Below are positions 19,515 to 29,015 of a stretch of 44,025 nt of DNA, one piece after another (position 1 is the stretch's first letter; each line of letters starts with the position of its first letter). The position numbers were made by a program, and so were the translations under genes. The notes under the pieces were generated by a model. That model was given only the letters and a program-made list of their open reading frames with translations, was not told the origin of the DNA and searched no databases. The stretch comes from Acinetobacter calcoaceticus (GTDB taxonomy: Bacteria; Pseudomonadota; Gammaproteobacteria; Pseudomonadales; Moraxellaceae): NCBI RefSeq assembly GCF_004345325.1, contig NZ_SLVJ01000014.1:61407-105431 (forward strand), given 5' to 3'.

Positions 19515-20108
19515 CTAAAAGCTAGAAAATGCAGAATAACCAAGCGGTATGCAGAAAAAGATTAATACCACTGAAGCGGTTTTTTGCAAATTATTTTGAG
19601 TCAACCATTTGGTTTTTTTCTTCACCAAGATCGCGCCCAACAAGGTCCACAAACAAGCAATCGGCACCAAAAGCAGTAAAAAGGTCAACATGTGTGACAC
19701 ATACGCTGCTGAGTTGTGCCATACCACAGCGGGAAAGATCGCCGAAGCAAACAACAAGGCTTTGGGATTGAGTAATGTCGCGACAAACAACTCGCGCGCG
19801 CGAATAGATGCCACGCTTCCATCAAGCTCATCAGGTTTGGTTTTCCACAATTTAAACGATAAATATAAAATATAACTGGCGCTGAATAATTTCAGAATTG
19901 GCGGAATAAAGGGGTATTTATGCGACAAACTCCCGATTAGACCACCCCACAAGGTGATGCCGATGAGATAACCAAATGCCTCAGCTGGAACCAACATTAA
20001 TGAGCGGCGCACTCCAACCTGTATACCTGATGATGCCAACAGGGTATTGGTCGGACCTGGGGTTAACAATACTGTGACCACGAGCCCAATAAAAAACCAT
20101 GAAATCAT
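19515..20108 (-). CDS. LysE/RhtB family amino-acid exporter
   Basis: A 197-residue inner-membrane protein of the LysE superfamily with about six helices. The N-terminal block VVTVLLTPGPTNTLLASSG is the LysE TPGP signature, and LFVATLLNPKALLFASAIFP is the second conserved motif. The substrate cannot be read from sequence, and members export amino acids or derivatives. Monocistronic, between dcd and mrp. A second, more distant member is at 27666-28298. Confidence 0.88.
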   Translation of the reverse strand: MISWFFIGLVVTVLLTPGPTNTLLASSGIQVGVRRSLMLVPAEAFGYLIGITLWGGLIGSLSHKYPFIPPILKLFSASYILYLSFKLWKTKPDELDGSVASIRARELFVATLLNPKALLFASAIFPAVVWHNSAAYVSHMLTFLLLLVPIACLWTLLGAILVKKKTKWLTQNNLQKTASVVLIFFCIPLGYSAFSSF

Positions 20109-20447
20109 CCAAAGGCCTCACTGCAGAATTTAGCGCAGATTAGAGTAGTTTAATCGTCATGGCAAAAAAAGAATTGTAAGACAAGATATTGGTTTTTATG
20201 AAATTAAAATTAAAGTCTTAATTATCATCAGTTTAAATTATGGTTATAAAAATATCCCAATAGTCACACCCGCTTAAGCCCTCCTCAATATCGTCCATTA
20301 TTCATACAAAATTTCAACTTTTTACTTAAATGACAATTCGATGACAGCCTTGATCTTGATCAATTCGTCATGCAATAGCGCAACTGAATTGTGAGCAAAA
20401 ATGTATTCATTTTTACTCACTGTGAGCCAGTATTAGAATTAAGTGAA
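20109..20447. other. Intergenic region between the LysE-type gene and mrp, with an inverted repeat
   Basis: 339 nt without a gene. GTGAGCAAAAATG (20391-20403) and CATTTTTACTCAC (20408-20420) form a stem with one mismatch, beginning 28 nt after the mrp stop. It could end the mrp transcript, but there is no T-run. The rest is AT-rich. Confidence 0.4.
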
Positions 20448-21758
20448 TTAGAAAATACGGTGTGGATCTTTAGCCGCGAGAGGCAATTGAGCGGCAATTT
20501 TTTCAGCAATGGCCAGATAACTTTCCGCTGCCGAATCACCTGCCACCACAGAGGGTTTACCGGCATCGGCATTTTCACGGATCTGCACATTGAGCGGTAA
20601 GCGACCCAGCAATGGAATATCATATTGCGCCGCCAACTTATCTCCACCACCAGTACCAAAAATCTGTTCTTCAAAACCGCAATTTGAACAGATATGCGTT
20701 GACATATTTTCAATCACGCCCATGACCGGGATCTGGACTTTATTAAACAGCTCAATGCCTTTGGTCGCATCCATCAAAGCAACGTTTTGTGGTGTGGTCA
20801 CGATGATTGCACCTGTCACTGGAATGCGTTGCGCCAAAGTCAATTGGATATCCCCCGTCCCAGGCGGCATATCGATCATCAGCACATCGAGGTCTGGCCA
20901 CAAGGTTTGATTAAACAATTGCATCAATGCCCCTGTTGCCTTTGGACCACGCCAAGCCACTGGGGTGTTGTGATCCCCGGTCAAATGTCCAATCGATAGG
21001 ACTGGCATGCCATAGGCCTCAATCGGCACAAAGTTTTCCGCTTCGATCATCGGGGTACGGCCAGCATTGCCCAACATGGTCGGGATGCTCGGACCATAGA
21101 TATCGGCATCGAGTACACCCACTTTCAGCCCCAATTGATGCAAGGCCAAAGCGAGGTTGACCGTAGTAGTAGATTTACCCACCCCACCTTTACCTGAGGA
21201 CACCACGATCACATGTTGGATGCGTGGATGCTTAGGCACATCGCGCTGCTGTGGTGCAGCTTTTTGAATCGGTGGATTATTTGGATCAACTTCAGGCTCA
21301 ACTTGAGTTGCAGTCGCAGTTTGAGTTGCAGTTTGCACTGGTGCTGCTGATTGAGTTGGCTGACGTGCTGCCTGTGGGCTTGGCATCGCAGCAGCATCGA
21401 CCACAGGCGGTAAATTAGATTTTTCAGCAGTAGCAGCGCCCTGCTTGGGTGCCGAATGCGGTTGGCCAGTGGTGGCAATTTTTTGTTGGATTACATGCAG
21501 ATTGAGTTCTTGGATGCCGCATTTTTCCAGTGCATCGGCCAACTCATCGTGTATTTGTTGCAGATGATCTGCTTCGGCTGGAAAGGTATTGATGGTAATT
21601 TGTAATACTCGGCCCTCAATGTTGATTTGAGAGACACGGCCTGCAAGGGTTTCAGTAGAATGAGGCAGTACATAAGTTTGGAGTACCTGTTGGACTTCTT
21701 CTTGTTTCACCTCCTGTGCAGGTGAAAAAACCGATTTAAGCGAAGATAGCCACGACAT
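20448..21758 (-). CDS. mrp: Mrp/ApbC iron-sulfur cluster carrier ATPase
   Basis: A P-loop NTPase that carries and transfers Fe-S clusters to apoproteins in the cytoplasm. The 436-residue protein has an N-terminal MIP18-like region (about 20-95), a Q/A/P/T-rich linker (about 100-175) that is longer than usual, the deviant Walker A GKGGVGKS (189-196), LDADIYGPS, IDMPPGTGD, and the cluster-binding CSNC (Cys357, Cys360). The start is ATG 21758 (MSWLSSLKS). It is divergent to metG with two small genes between, a variant of the common mrp/metG neighbourhood. Confidence 0.95.
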   Translation of the reverse strand: MSWLSSLKSVFSPAQEVKQEEVQQVLQTYVLPHSTETLAGRVSQINIEGRVLQITINTFPAEADHLQQIHDELADALEKCGIQELNLHVIQQKIATTGQPHSAPKQGAATAEKSNLPPVVDAAAMPSPQAARQPTQSAAPVQTATQTATATQVEPEVDPNNPPIQKAAPQQRDVPKHPRIQHVIVVSSGKGGVGKSTTTVNLALALHQLGLKVGVLDADIYGPSIPTMLGNAGRTPMIEAENFVPIEAYGMPVLSIGHLTGDHNTPVAWRGPKATGALMQLFNQTLWPDLDVLMIDMPPGTGDIQLTLAQRIPVTGAIIVTTPQNVALMDATKGIELFNKVQIPVMGVIENMSTHICSNCGFEEQIFGTGGGDKLAAQYDIPLLGRLPLNVQIRENADAGKPSVVAGDSAAESYLAIAEKIAAQLPLAAKDPHRIF

Positions 21759-21982
21759 AATGAACTCCAAATTTGGATAACAGCTGAATAATGGCTAGTT
21801 TAGCCTTAAAACTCAGTAAGGTTAAGTACAGATCAAGCAGGAATACCCTGAATTTGATAAATTCCGAGTAAAATAGTCAACATTTTTAAACAAGAACAAT
21901 ATGGATCTAAGAAAGCTTTGATTTCGAACAGGTCTATACACAGTCTAGTTGAACGAACTGTAATGGGATGGAGTAGACAGCG

Positions 21983-22351
21983 ATGGATATATTGCAACAT
22001 TTAATTGAGCTTGAATGCAGTTTGCATGCGCTACAACGTCAAGATCCCGTTTGGCTGGATCGGGTGTTACACCCTCAGTTTGTGGAGATTGGTCGTTCTG
22101 GGTTTATGGCGCATCGTGCTGAGATAATCGCTGCGCTGTTGCAGCAACCCACTCAGAAGATCGAGGCTGAACAGTTTGAATTACAACATCTCAGTATAGG
22201 CGTGGCCTTAATCACTTATCGCTCCTATCAAGTCGACCCAGCGACAGGACTAAAGTTAAAAACCACCTTAAGATCGTCATATTGGCTATGCAATGCTGTA
22301 GGCCTTTGGCAATTGCGCTTTCATCAAGCCACACCCGTTGCAGTTGAATAA
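21983..22351 (+). CDS. DUF4440 / NTF2-like protein
   Basis: A 122-residue protein with the NTF2-like cone fold pattern of DUF4440. A helical start (LQHLIELECSLHALQRQDP) is followed by VLHPQFVEIGRSGFMAHRAEII and then strands VALITYRSYQV, TTLRSSYWLC and LWQLRFHQATPV. Such proteins bind small molecules, and some are enzymes, but nothing here defines a substrate. It stands alone and is convergent with the LEA-like gene. Confidence 0.75.
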   Translation: MDILQHLIELECSLHALQRQDPVWLDRVLHPQFVEIGRSGFMAHRAEIIAALLQQPTQKIEAEQFELQHLSIGVALITYRSYQVDPATGLKLKTTLRSSYWLCNAVGLWQLRFHQATPVAVE

Positions 22352-22370
22352 GGACTTAAAACAGCAAAAG

Positions 22371-22433
22371 GAAACAGCCTATCCAACCCATCTCACTGAA
22401 CGACTCAATATAGATGATTGCATAGGCTGTTTC
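22371..22433. repeat. Long-spaced inverted repeat between convergent genes
   Basis: GAAACAGCCTAT (22371-22382) is the perfect reverse complement of ATAGGCTGTTTC (22422-22433), with 39 nt between. It lies between the ends of the DUF4440-like gene and the LEA-like gene, so a transcript-end stem-loop is possible. Confidence 0.5.
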
Positions 22434-22485
22434 GGAATTGTAGCGCATCAAGCCATTGCCTGAGCACGCGAATCAAAGCTTCGTC

Positions 22486-22965
22486 TTAGTGTTTATCTTG
22501 GTCTTTATCTTGATCTTTGCCTTGGTCTTTATCTTTGCCTTTAAGTTTATCTAAGGTCTCCGTAGCAGCTTGCTTGAGTTCATCGAGTTTGCTGCTGGCT
22601 TGAACTTTGAGTTCATCCAATTTTTCTGCAGCTTCATGTTTAAACTCAGTGGCTTTTAATTTAGCCTCGTCCAGTTTATGGCTTGCTTCAGTTTTAAACT
22701 GCTCAAATTTATCTTGTGCCTTTGATTCATTGTCTTTGACTTTGGCTTTGCTTTCGTCATAAGCCAAACCAATACTTTTTTTCAAATCATCAAAAGTTTT
22801 GGCACCTTTGATTTTGGCTTCAGTTGCAGCATGCTTCATGCTGTCTAAGGCTTTGTCTGATTCAAGCTTTGCTTGTTGCGAAGTGTGTTTAGCGCTTTGT
22901 TTCACATCATCACTCAAGTCGGATGCTTTATTTTTTAAGTCGTCTAATTTGCTTTGATTTGTCAT
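22486..22965 (-). CDS. LEA-like/apolipoprotein-like amphipathic helical protein
   Basis: A 159-residue, extremely hydrophilic protein without cysteine, tryptophan or a signal peptide. Lys, Asp, Glu, Ala and Ser dominate. It shows 11-residue periodicity typical of group 3 LEA proteins: repeated units KLDEAKLKATE, KLDELKVQASS, KLDELKQAATE and TLDKLKG, with others earlier. The C-terminus is a simple KDKDQGKDQDKDQDK tail. Such proteins are mostly disordered and fold into amphipathic helices on drying. A desiccation or envelope-stress role would fit but is inferred. Monocistronic, with its start opposite metG. Confidence 0.72.
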   Translation of the reverse strand: MTNQSKLDDLKNKASDLSDDVKQSAKHTSQQAKLESDKALDSMKHAATEAKIKGAKTFDDLKKSIGLAYDESKAKVKDNESKAQDKFEQFKTEASHKLDEAKLKATEFKHEAAEKLDELKVQASSKLDELKQAATETLDKLKGKDKDQGKDQDKDQDKH

Positions 22966-23271
22966 TACTATTGCCCTCTTTTAAATTACTTTTAAGCTGG
23001 TGAAGTTTCATATTTGAACGACATCGAATACCTCTATTTATAACTGAAAATTTTAAAAATCAGTAATAAAGCTGCAATTTGTCACAAATGAAATCTTGAT
23101 CACTACGACAAATGTATCAGAACTTGCATGGCTGCTGCCCTACAATCCAGTCAAATCAAATGCACTTGATCACGCGAATCTGTGAGAAGACAAAAGCCTT
23201 GCTAGGTTTTCCGTGATTGATCAGGTAAAATCCTTAGCCTTGTATTCACTAGCAATGAGAGACTTGTATCC
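22966..23271. other. Divergent intergenic region between the LEA-like gene and metG
   Basis: 306 nt carrying the two divergent promoter regions. A GTAAAATCC element (about 23225-23233) is a possible metG -10, but I could not place a matching -35. No gene is seen. Confidence 0.35.
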
Positions 23272-25332
23272 GTGCGAAATATCTTAGTCACTAACGCCCT
23301 GCCTTACGCCAATGGTCCGATCCATATGGGTCACTTACTCGGTTATATCCAAGCTGATATTTGGGTTCGTGCCATGCGTGCAATGGGACATATGGTGACT
23401 TATGTTTGTGCGGATGATGCACACGGCACCGCGATCATGTTGCGTGCACAAGCCAATGGCATTACACCAGAACAATTAATCGCTGAAGTGCAACAACAAC
23501 ATGAGTTGGATTTCTCCGAATTTGGTATCCAGTTTGATCACTATGACTCAACCCATAGTCAGACCAACTTAAACCGCGCTTCAGAAATCTATATTAAAAA
23601 CCGTGAAGCGGGACATATTGCTGTACGCCCAGTCAATCAACTATTTGATCCAGAAAAAGGCATGTTCCTTTCTGATCGCTTTATTAAAGGCACTTGCCCG
23701 AAATGTAAGACTGAAGATCAATATGGTGATGCCTGTGAATCATGCGGCACCACCTATAATGCCACTGAATTACTCGACCCGCGCTCTACCCTAAGTGGTG
23801 CTACGCCTGTTGAAAAGTCATCTGATCATTACTTCTTTAAACTGCCAGATTTCTCAGAATATCTACAAAAATGGACCCGTGATGAGGGCCGTTTACCGAC
23901 GTCAATCGCCAATAAGTTAGATGAATGGTTTGATGCTGGCCTTTCAGATTGGGATATTTCCCGAGATGCGCCGTATTTTGGTTTTGAAATCCCAGATGCG
24001 CCAAACAAATACTTCTATGTTTGGGTTGATGCACCAATCGGCTATATGTCGAGTTTTGAAAACTACATCAATACCAAACGTCCAGATTTGAACTTTGATG
24101 AGTACTGGAAAAAAGACAGTAAAAATGAGGTCTATCACTTCATTGGTAAAGACATCGTTTATTTCCATGCATTGTTCTGGCCTGCCATGCTTGAAGGCGC
24201 AAACTACCGCACACCTACAGGCTTGTTCGTGAATGGTTTCTTGACTGTTAATGGTCAGAAGATGTCTAAATCACGCGGTACCTTTATTAAGGCACAAACC
24301 TACCGTGAGCATCTCAACCCTGAGCAATTGCGTTATTACTTTGCATCGAAACTCTCTGACAAAGTTGAAGATTCGGATCTCAATCTTGATGACTTCGTGC
24401 AAAAAGTAAACTCAGACTTGGTCGGTAAAGTGGTCAATATTGCCAGCCGTTGCGCCAAGTTCATTAATAAAGACTTTGATAACACCCTATCCACCCAATG
24501 TGCTGAACCTGAGTTGGTACAAAGCTTTATCGATGCTGGTCAAAGTATCATTGCATCTTATGAAGCTCGTGAGTTTTCTGCAGCGATCCGTGAAATCATG
24601 GCGCTTGCAGACAAAGCCAACCAATATATCGATGAGAAAAAACCGTGGGCATTGGCCAAACAAGAAGGTCAAGCTCAGCAAGTACATGAGGTTTGCTCAG
24701 TCGGCATTAACTTGTTCCGTCAATTGGCAGTTTATCTTGCACCTGTATTGCCGCATTTGGCTGAGCAAGTACAAAGCTTCCTACAACTAGACAGCTTTGA
24801 CTTTGCTTCACGTCAAACAATCTTGACCAACCATGCGATTGCACAGTTCCAGCCTTTGATGCAACGTGTTGATAAAGCCAAAGTTGAAGCGATGGTTGAA
24901 GCCTCTAAAGAGTCTTTGGCCAGCACTGAAGCGCCTAAAGTTGAAAAGAAAAAAGCCAAGGCTACTGAAAAAGCAGCACCTGCAACTGCGACCGTGTCTG
25001 AGAGTGGCGTCATCGGCATTGAAGACTTCTTAAAAGTTGATCTACGTGTGGCATTGGTGGTTACAGCAGCAACGGTTGAAGGCTCAGATAAGTTATTGCA
25101 ACTGACCCTTGATGTGGGTGAGGCTGAACATCGCAATGTGTTTAGTGGCATTCGCAGCCAATATGCACCTGAAGACCTCACTGGCAAATTGGTGGTGATG
25201 GTGGCGAACCTTGCACCGCGTAAAATGCGTTTTGGTATTTCAAACGGTATGGTACTCGCTGCAGGCAATGGCGATAATATCTTTATCATCTCACCAGACA
25301 GCGGTGCAAAACCGGGTGATAAAGTGTCTTAA
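23272..25332 (+). CDS. metG: Methionyl-tRNA synthetase
   Basis: MetRS charges tRNA-Met for initiation and elongation. This is the long 686-residue bacterial form. The HIGH-type motif is HMGH (18-21). The zinc knuckle has CPKC (from Cys142) and CESC. The KMSKS loop is at 330-334. The anticodon-binding helices follow (about 390-550), then a K/A-rich linker (about 555-580) and a C-terminal tRNA-binding dimerisation domain ([14 protein letters not shown] onward). It starts with GTG at 23272, where [15 protein letters not shown] is the family N-terminus. It ends at a UUCG-loop terminator. Confidence 0.97.
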   Translation: MRNILVTNALPYANGPIHMGHLLGYIQADIWVRAMRAMGHMVTYVCADDAHGTAIMLRAQANGITPEQLIAEVQQQHELDFSEFGIQFDHYDSTHSQTNLNRASEIYIKNREAGHIAVRPVNQLFDPEKGMFLSDRFIKGTCPKCKTEDQYGDACESCGTTYNATELLDPRSTLSGATPVEKSSDHYFFKLPDFSEYLQKWTRDEGRLPTSIANKLDEWFDAGLSDWDISRDAPYFGFEIPDAPNKYFYVWVDAPIGYMSSFENYINTKRPDLNFDEYWKKDSKNEVYHFIGKDIVYFHALFWPAMLEGANYRTPTGLFVNGFLTVNGQKMSKSRGTFIKAQTYREHLNPEQLRYYFASKLSDKVEDSDLNLDDFVQKVNSDLVGKVVNIASRCAKFINKDFDNTLSTQCAEPELVQSFIDAGQSIIASYEAREFSAAIREIMALADKANQYIDEKKPWALAKQEGQAQQVHEVCSVGINLFRQLAVYLAPVLPHLAEQVQSFLQLDSFDFASRQTILTNHAIAQFQPLMQRVDKAKVEAMVEASKESLASTEAPKVEKKKAKATEKAAPATATVSESGVIGIEDFLKVDLRVALVVTAATVEGSDKLLQLTLDVGEAEHRNVFSGIRSQYAPEDLTGKLVVMVANLAPRKMRFGISNGMVLAAGNGDNIFIISPDSGAKPGDKVS

Positions 25333-25347
25333 TAGATCGTTAAGCTC

Positions 25348-25371
25348 AAAGCTCCTTCGGGAGCTTTTTTG
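25348..25371 (+). terminator. Terminator of metG
   Basis: AAAGCTCC (25348-25355), a TTCG tetraloop, GGAGCTTT and a run of T. It starts 15 nt after the metG stop. Confidence 0.9.
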
Positions 25372-25440
25372 TATCTACTCTTTTATAAGAAAACCAGTGA
25401 AGACTTTAAAATTTGTAATGAGATAAAGGCTGAAACCAAC

Positions 25441-25950
25441 ATGAATCAATATCAGCAAACTGATTTAAAAATGCTAAAGAAGCTCAAGATCGTGCGTATA
25501 TTCATTTTGATTGGGCCAATGATCGCAGCTATTGTAATAACGCTTTTGTCCACGATTATCGATCTTTATTTGAATCCCGAGACAAATTTGGCCTCAAAAC
25601 GTGGCTCCATTGCAGAACATTTTCTAGCTATGATCATGTTGAGTTATGTCATTGGGGTATTACCTGCTTGGGCAACCAGCTTTATCTTTGCTAACTTTTT
25701 AAAGCCCTATTGCGCCAAGCTTAAACTCAGGCACTTTATCTCTTGCGCTGTATATAGCGTTATCATCTGGCTACCATTGGTATTAATTCTCTATGCTTTT
25801 TTAAGTCCAATGGCCTTTATTCTATTAATACTGATCTGCATTATGCTCATCAGCAGTATTGGCTGTGCAATCATTGTTTGGCGTTATCATTGCCATCTGC
25901 TAAAAAAAACAGCACGATCCAAGATGCTCTCGGCGGATAGCTCAGCATAA
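25441..25950 (+). CDS. Four-helix membrane protein, paralogue 1 of a local family
   Basis: A 169-residue integral membrane protein with about four hydrophobic segments. It shares FILIGPMIAA (near the N-terminus), LSYVIGVLPAWATSFIFANFL, and KLRHFISCAVYSVIIWLPLVLIL with the genes at 26028, 26546 and 28438. I do not recognise the family. The start at ATG 25441 (MNQYQQTDLK) is preferred over 25369, which lies in the metG terminator. The basic C-terminal tail suggests a cytoplasmic end. Confidence 0.68.
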   Translation: MNQYQQTDLKMLKKLKIVRIFILIGPMIAAIVITLLSTIIDLYLNPETNLASKRGSIAEHFLAMIMLSYVIGVLPAWATSFIFANFLKPYCAKLKLRHFISCAVYSVIIWLPLVLILYAFLSPMAFILLILICIMLISSIGCAIIVWRYHCHLLKKTARSKMLSADSSA

Positions 25951-26027
25951 TGACGCTCAATGTGTGATGCATCAAGGCCCCAAGCATTTTGTATTGATGA
26001 TTAAGCTAGAATAATGAGGCTATTTAA

Positions 26028-26504
26028 ATGAAGAAAGGCAACAATCCACAACTGCAATTTGATAACTTCCCGATCTTTATCTTGGGTGGCCCTGCTATTG
26101 CTGGCATAACGATCTTCATTGCATTTTTTTTATCTGATTTCTTCACCTCAGATGAATATATCATTCAGGACATTCCCAACCTTATTTCTGGTTTTTTTAT
26201 TATTTTCATCCTGAGCTATCTATTCGGGTTGCTTCCCGCGATTGTCACTAGCTTTATCTTTAATAGGATTATTAAACGATATATTAGGTCTGCTAAGCTG
26301 TATCATTTTATCGCTTGTGGGGCATTTAGTGTCTTGCTGTGGTTACCCGTCCCACTACTCATTTATCCTTTTTCTGTAAACAAGTCCCATTATGCACTTG
26401 GATTAATCAGCATCATGCTTTATAGCAGTTTGATCTGCTCATATTTATCTTGGCGATCATTTAAAAAGCAACTCAAAATATTCAATTCTAGGGCTGCAGC
26501 CTAG
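26028..26504 (+). CDS. Four-helix membrane protein, paralogue 2
   Basis: A 158-residue membrane protein. The common blocks are FPIFILGGPAIAG, LSYLFGLLPAIVTSFIFNRIIK, LYHFIACGAFSVLLWLPVPLLIY and a Ser-Trp-Arg near the C-terminus. The 20 bases from the ribosome-binding site through codon 4 (26017-26036) recur exactly at 26535-26554 before paralogue 3, so the two are a tandem duplication. GAGG at 26016-26019 precedes ATG 26028. Function unknown. Confidence 0.68.
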   Translation: MKKGNNPQLQFDNFPIFILGGPAIAGITIFIAFFLSDFFTSDEYIIQDIPNLISGFFIIFILSYLFGLLPAIVTSFIFNRIIKRYIRSAKLYHFIACGAFSVLLWLPVPLLIYPFSVNKSHYALGLISIMLYSSLICSYLSWRSFKKQLKIFNSRAAA

Positions 26505-26545
26505 TTTTTTAAGGTATTGATGAATAATATACTAAGGCTATTTAA

Positions 26546-27070
26546 ATGAAGAAAAGCAACGATTCGTCAATACAATTTAATATCTTCCCAATCTTTATTT
26601 TGGGCGGCCCAGCTATTGCAGCAATGTTGAGCTATCTTTCATTTGTAATACTGATCACTCTGCAATATCCCGACAGCTTATTTAGAGAAAATAATGAGCT
26701 TTTAGGTATATTTATCATGGTGGTCATCTATAGTTATATTTTAGGTATTGCGCCCGCGATCGTGACAGCTTTAAGCTTTAATGGCTTTATGAAAAAGCAC
26801 AATATCAATCTAAAATTAAAACATTTTATCCGCAGTGGTTTTTACAGCAATCTAATCTGGTTTCCCTTGGTATTGTTGTTCAATCTCATCGGCTCTGATT
26901 TATCTAAGCCACTCAATTTGATCTTTATGATGATGTTCCCAGTAACTTTTATTTGCGTCACACTCTCTTGGCTCTGCTATCACCACCGCAAAAAAAAAAT
27001 TAAATCATGCTTTTTTTATTATTCAACCTCATCCACCAGCACTTTGGGGTTCAAACTACATGGCTGTTGA
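26546..27070 (+). CDS. Four-helix membrane protein, paralogue 3, altered C-terminus
   Basis: A 174-residue membrane protein with FPIFILGGPAIAA, YSYILGIAPAIVTALSFNGF and LKHFIRSGFYSNLIWFPLVLLF, matching its neighbours. After about residue 148 the sequence enters an A10 tract (26990-26999). It then continues in a frame unlike the paralogues for about 25 residues, overlapping the end of the opposite gene (27019-27636) by 52 bp. One added A would end it at RKKKN. The last residues may therefore be a frameshift artefact or a slippery tract. Confidence 0.62.
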   Translation: MKKSNDSSIQFNIFPIFILGGPAIAAMLSYLSFVILITLQYPDSLFRENNELLGIFIMVVIYSYILGIAPAIVTALSFNGFMKKHNINLKLKHFIRSGFYSNLIWFPLVLLFNLIGSDLSKPLNLIFMMMFPVTFICVTLSWLCYHHRKKKIKSCFFYYSTSSTSTLGFKLHGC

Positions 27071-27636
27071 ACTGTGATCAGTTGATCATAGGCCTCACCA
27101 TCTTCGCTCACGGGGTAACTTAAAATAAACTCACCACTCTCGTGATCAAAATAAGCTCGATTAGTGCGACTATAATTTTGCATCCCTGAGGATTGCTGAT
27201 TCAAAGTCAAATAAGGTTTTAAGCTCGGTAGGCGATAGAATACGATTTTATGCTGATCTTTTTTAATCTGTTCTTCGGTGACAAAGCATTGTTGCTTGGC
27301 ATTCATACCCATCAATTGAAAGAATTCTTTTTGATTGCCTTGATCATCATAGACCGTTAACAAATGTGCAATGCCTGTAGCACCGACCTGAAAACCAATC
27401 AACTTCGGGCTAAACTGATATGCCTTTGCTGTTTTTGACCAATCGCTGATCAGCACTGTCTCTTTGCCTTGATGACGAACCAGATAGTCACACGCATAAG
27501 GCTCTTCCTTACAATTGCGTTCGATCATCTGCACCGCGCCTGCTTGGGCCAATACTGTTTCCTTGGCCCACACAGCTGATGCAATACACGTTAAGCTGAT
27601 CATAAGCGTGGTTTTTGTGAACATCATCCAGTTCAT
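27019..27636 (-). CDS. Exported hypothetical protein
   Basis: A 205-residue protein with a signal peptide ending in SAVWA (about residue 24; the mature protein starts KETVLAQAG). The mature part is polar, with four cysteines (CKEEPYAC, QQCFV, QPCSL) that could form disulfides in the periplasm. I recognise no domain. ATGs at 27636 and 27624 both precede the signal. It converges with paralogue 3 of the four-helix family. Confidence 0.62.
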   Translation of the reverse strand: MNWMMFTKTTLMISLTCIASAVWAKETVLAQAGAVQMIERNCKEEPYACDYLVRHQGKETVLISDWSKTAKAYQFSPKLIGFQVGATGIAHLLTVYDDQGNQKEFFQLMGMNAKQQCFVTEEQIKKDQHKIVFYRLPSLKPYLTLNQQSSGMQNYSRTNRAYFDHESGEFILSYPVSEDGEAYDQLITVQQPCSLNPKVLVDEVE

Positions 27637-27665
27637 TGTCTCTTCCCTGATTTATTCTTTGCGAA

Positions 27666-28298
27666 TTATTTCATACCAAAAATCAATTTTAAACCGAGCA
27701 AGCCCATGACACCGCCAGCGATGCGGTCAAAGTTGGCTTTAAACTTGAGATACACTTGGCGAGGTTTCTCAGCCGAAAGTGCCACAGCAACCAATGAATA
27801 CCAGCCAGCATCGATAAAGAAGCACAATAATGGCAAGGCCACATAATAATAACTTGGAAAAACTTTGGGTAATAACGCTGTGAAGATACTCGCCAATACA
27901 ATGGCGATTTTAGGATTGCTCACCTGCGTAATAAAGCCCAGCTGAAAGGCTTGGCGATAACTCATTTGCGTTGCCGATGCCCCTGCAACAGCAATCGGTT
28001 CTTTGGCATGACGGATGATCTTATAAGCCAACCAAAGTAGATACAGCCCACCACAAATTTTTAAGACCAGATATGCAGAAGGGACTGCCAATAAAATCGC
28101 TTGTAGCCCCAACACGGCGAGTAAGCCAAATAATGCTGCACCGGTACCTGTGCCCAGTGCCGTGAACAAACCATGGCGACGAGAAATGGCGATGGAGTTT
28201 TTCGCTACATAAATAAATGTCGGTCCCGGACTGATCGCACCTAACATCAGTGCCAAGGCGATTGAACCCAATATCAACAGTGATTCCACAACAGACAT
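27666..28298 (-). CDS. LysE family exporter
   Basis: A 210-residue inner-membrane exporter of the LysE/RhtB superfamily with about six helices. The signature LGAISPGPTFIYVAKNS lies near the N-terminus. AFQLGFITQVSNPKIAIVLASIFTALLP is the second motif, and RIAGGVMGLLGLKLIFG closes the protein. The substrate is undefined. It lies between members of the four-helix membrane family, 29 nt upstream of the exported protein gene and on the same strand, so a two-gene transcript is possible. Confidence 0.87.
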   Translation of the reverse strand: MSVVESLLILGSIALALMLGAISPGPTFIYVAKNSIAISRRHGLFTALGTGTGAALFGLLAVLGLQAILLAVPSAYLVLKICGGLYLLWLAYKIIRHAKEPIAVAGASATQMSYRQAFQLGFITQVSNPKIAIVLASIFTALLPKVFPSYYYVALPLLCFFIDAGWYSLVAVALSAEKPRQVYLKFKANFDRIAGGVMGLLGLKLIFGMK

Positions 28299-28437
28299 CC
28301 AGTTTAGAAGAAAGCGCTATATTAACCGAATTACAAATCGGCTTTCACTTTTCAGTTAAAAATTAATCGCGTATTATCTTTATGCAATCCTCAAATCAGA
28401 ACAATACCGATAATTTAAACGCATTGAGCCCCTATAA

Positions 28438-28923
28438 ATGAAAAAAAATTACACACCCTTTATTGTATTCGGACCCCCTATTGCAACTTCAATACTGGTG
28501 CTGCTTGGGCATGCTGAAATTTATCTATACGATCCAATGCGATTCCTCAAAGGACTGATTGACCCGCAAATTATTTTTCCTATGCTGGGTATGATGCTTT
28601 TCTGTCTGGTATTTGGATATATTCTCGGCATCTTACCTGCACTACTCACGGGACGCATTTTTGAGAAACTCATTCAGCCTCATTTACCAACTGCGGGCTG
28701 GACGCGATTTATCTGGTCTGGTTTTTGCGCATCGATGATCTGGATCATCCCTGCTCTGCTGATCATATTTCTACATGTTGATTTTTGGATTGCCGCTCTA
28801 TGTTTCGTGCTGTTCATGTCCATCACTTCAATGCTTTGTGCAGTCATCAGTTGCAGAGCACATCTCAGAAATAATGCTCAACCCACCGAAACTGATCACA
28901 GTACTGTGAATGCTCGCCCCTAA
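28438..28923 (+). CDS. Four-helix membrane protein, paralogue 4
   Basis: A 161-residue membrane protein and the most divergent member of the local family. IVFGPPIAT, FGYILGILPALLTGRIFEKLI and TRFIWSGFCASMIWIIPALLIIF align with the same blocks in the three tandem copies, which lie 1.4 kb upstream. The hydrophilic C-terminal tail (NNAQPTETDHS) is longer. ATG 28438 is followed by MKKNYTPF. Its upstream region lacks a clear ribosome-binding site. Function unknown. Confidence 0.65.
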   Translation: MKKNYTPFIVFGPPIATSILVLLGHAEIYLYDPMRFLKGLIDPQIIFPMLGMMLFCLVFGYILGILPALLTGRIFEKLIQPHLPTAGWTRFIWSGFCASMIWIIPALLIIFLHVDFWIAALCFVLFMSITSMLCAVISCRAHLRNNAQPTETDHSTVNARP

Positions 28924-29015
28924 GCCTATTAAACCTTAGTCCTTTTTCCCCAGTATCTGTAATCTCAGTAGCGTTGATTGCCATGCCTGTGATCACAATA
29001 GCTTTAGGCGATACC

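Noticed and set aside
20391..20420. Calling the stem after mrp a rho-independent terminator
   Set aside because: The stem has a mismatch and no T-run follows on the mrp strand, so it is only noted within the gap entry.
27689..27901. A 70-residue minus-strand ORF inside the LysE-type gene
   Set aside because: It is a shadow of the LysE-family reading frame, with no ribosome-binding site and unnatural composition.
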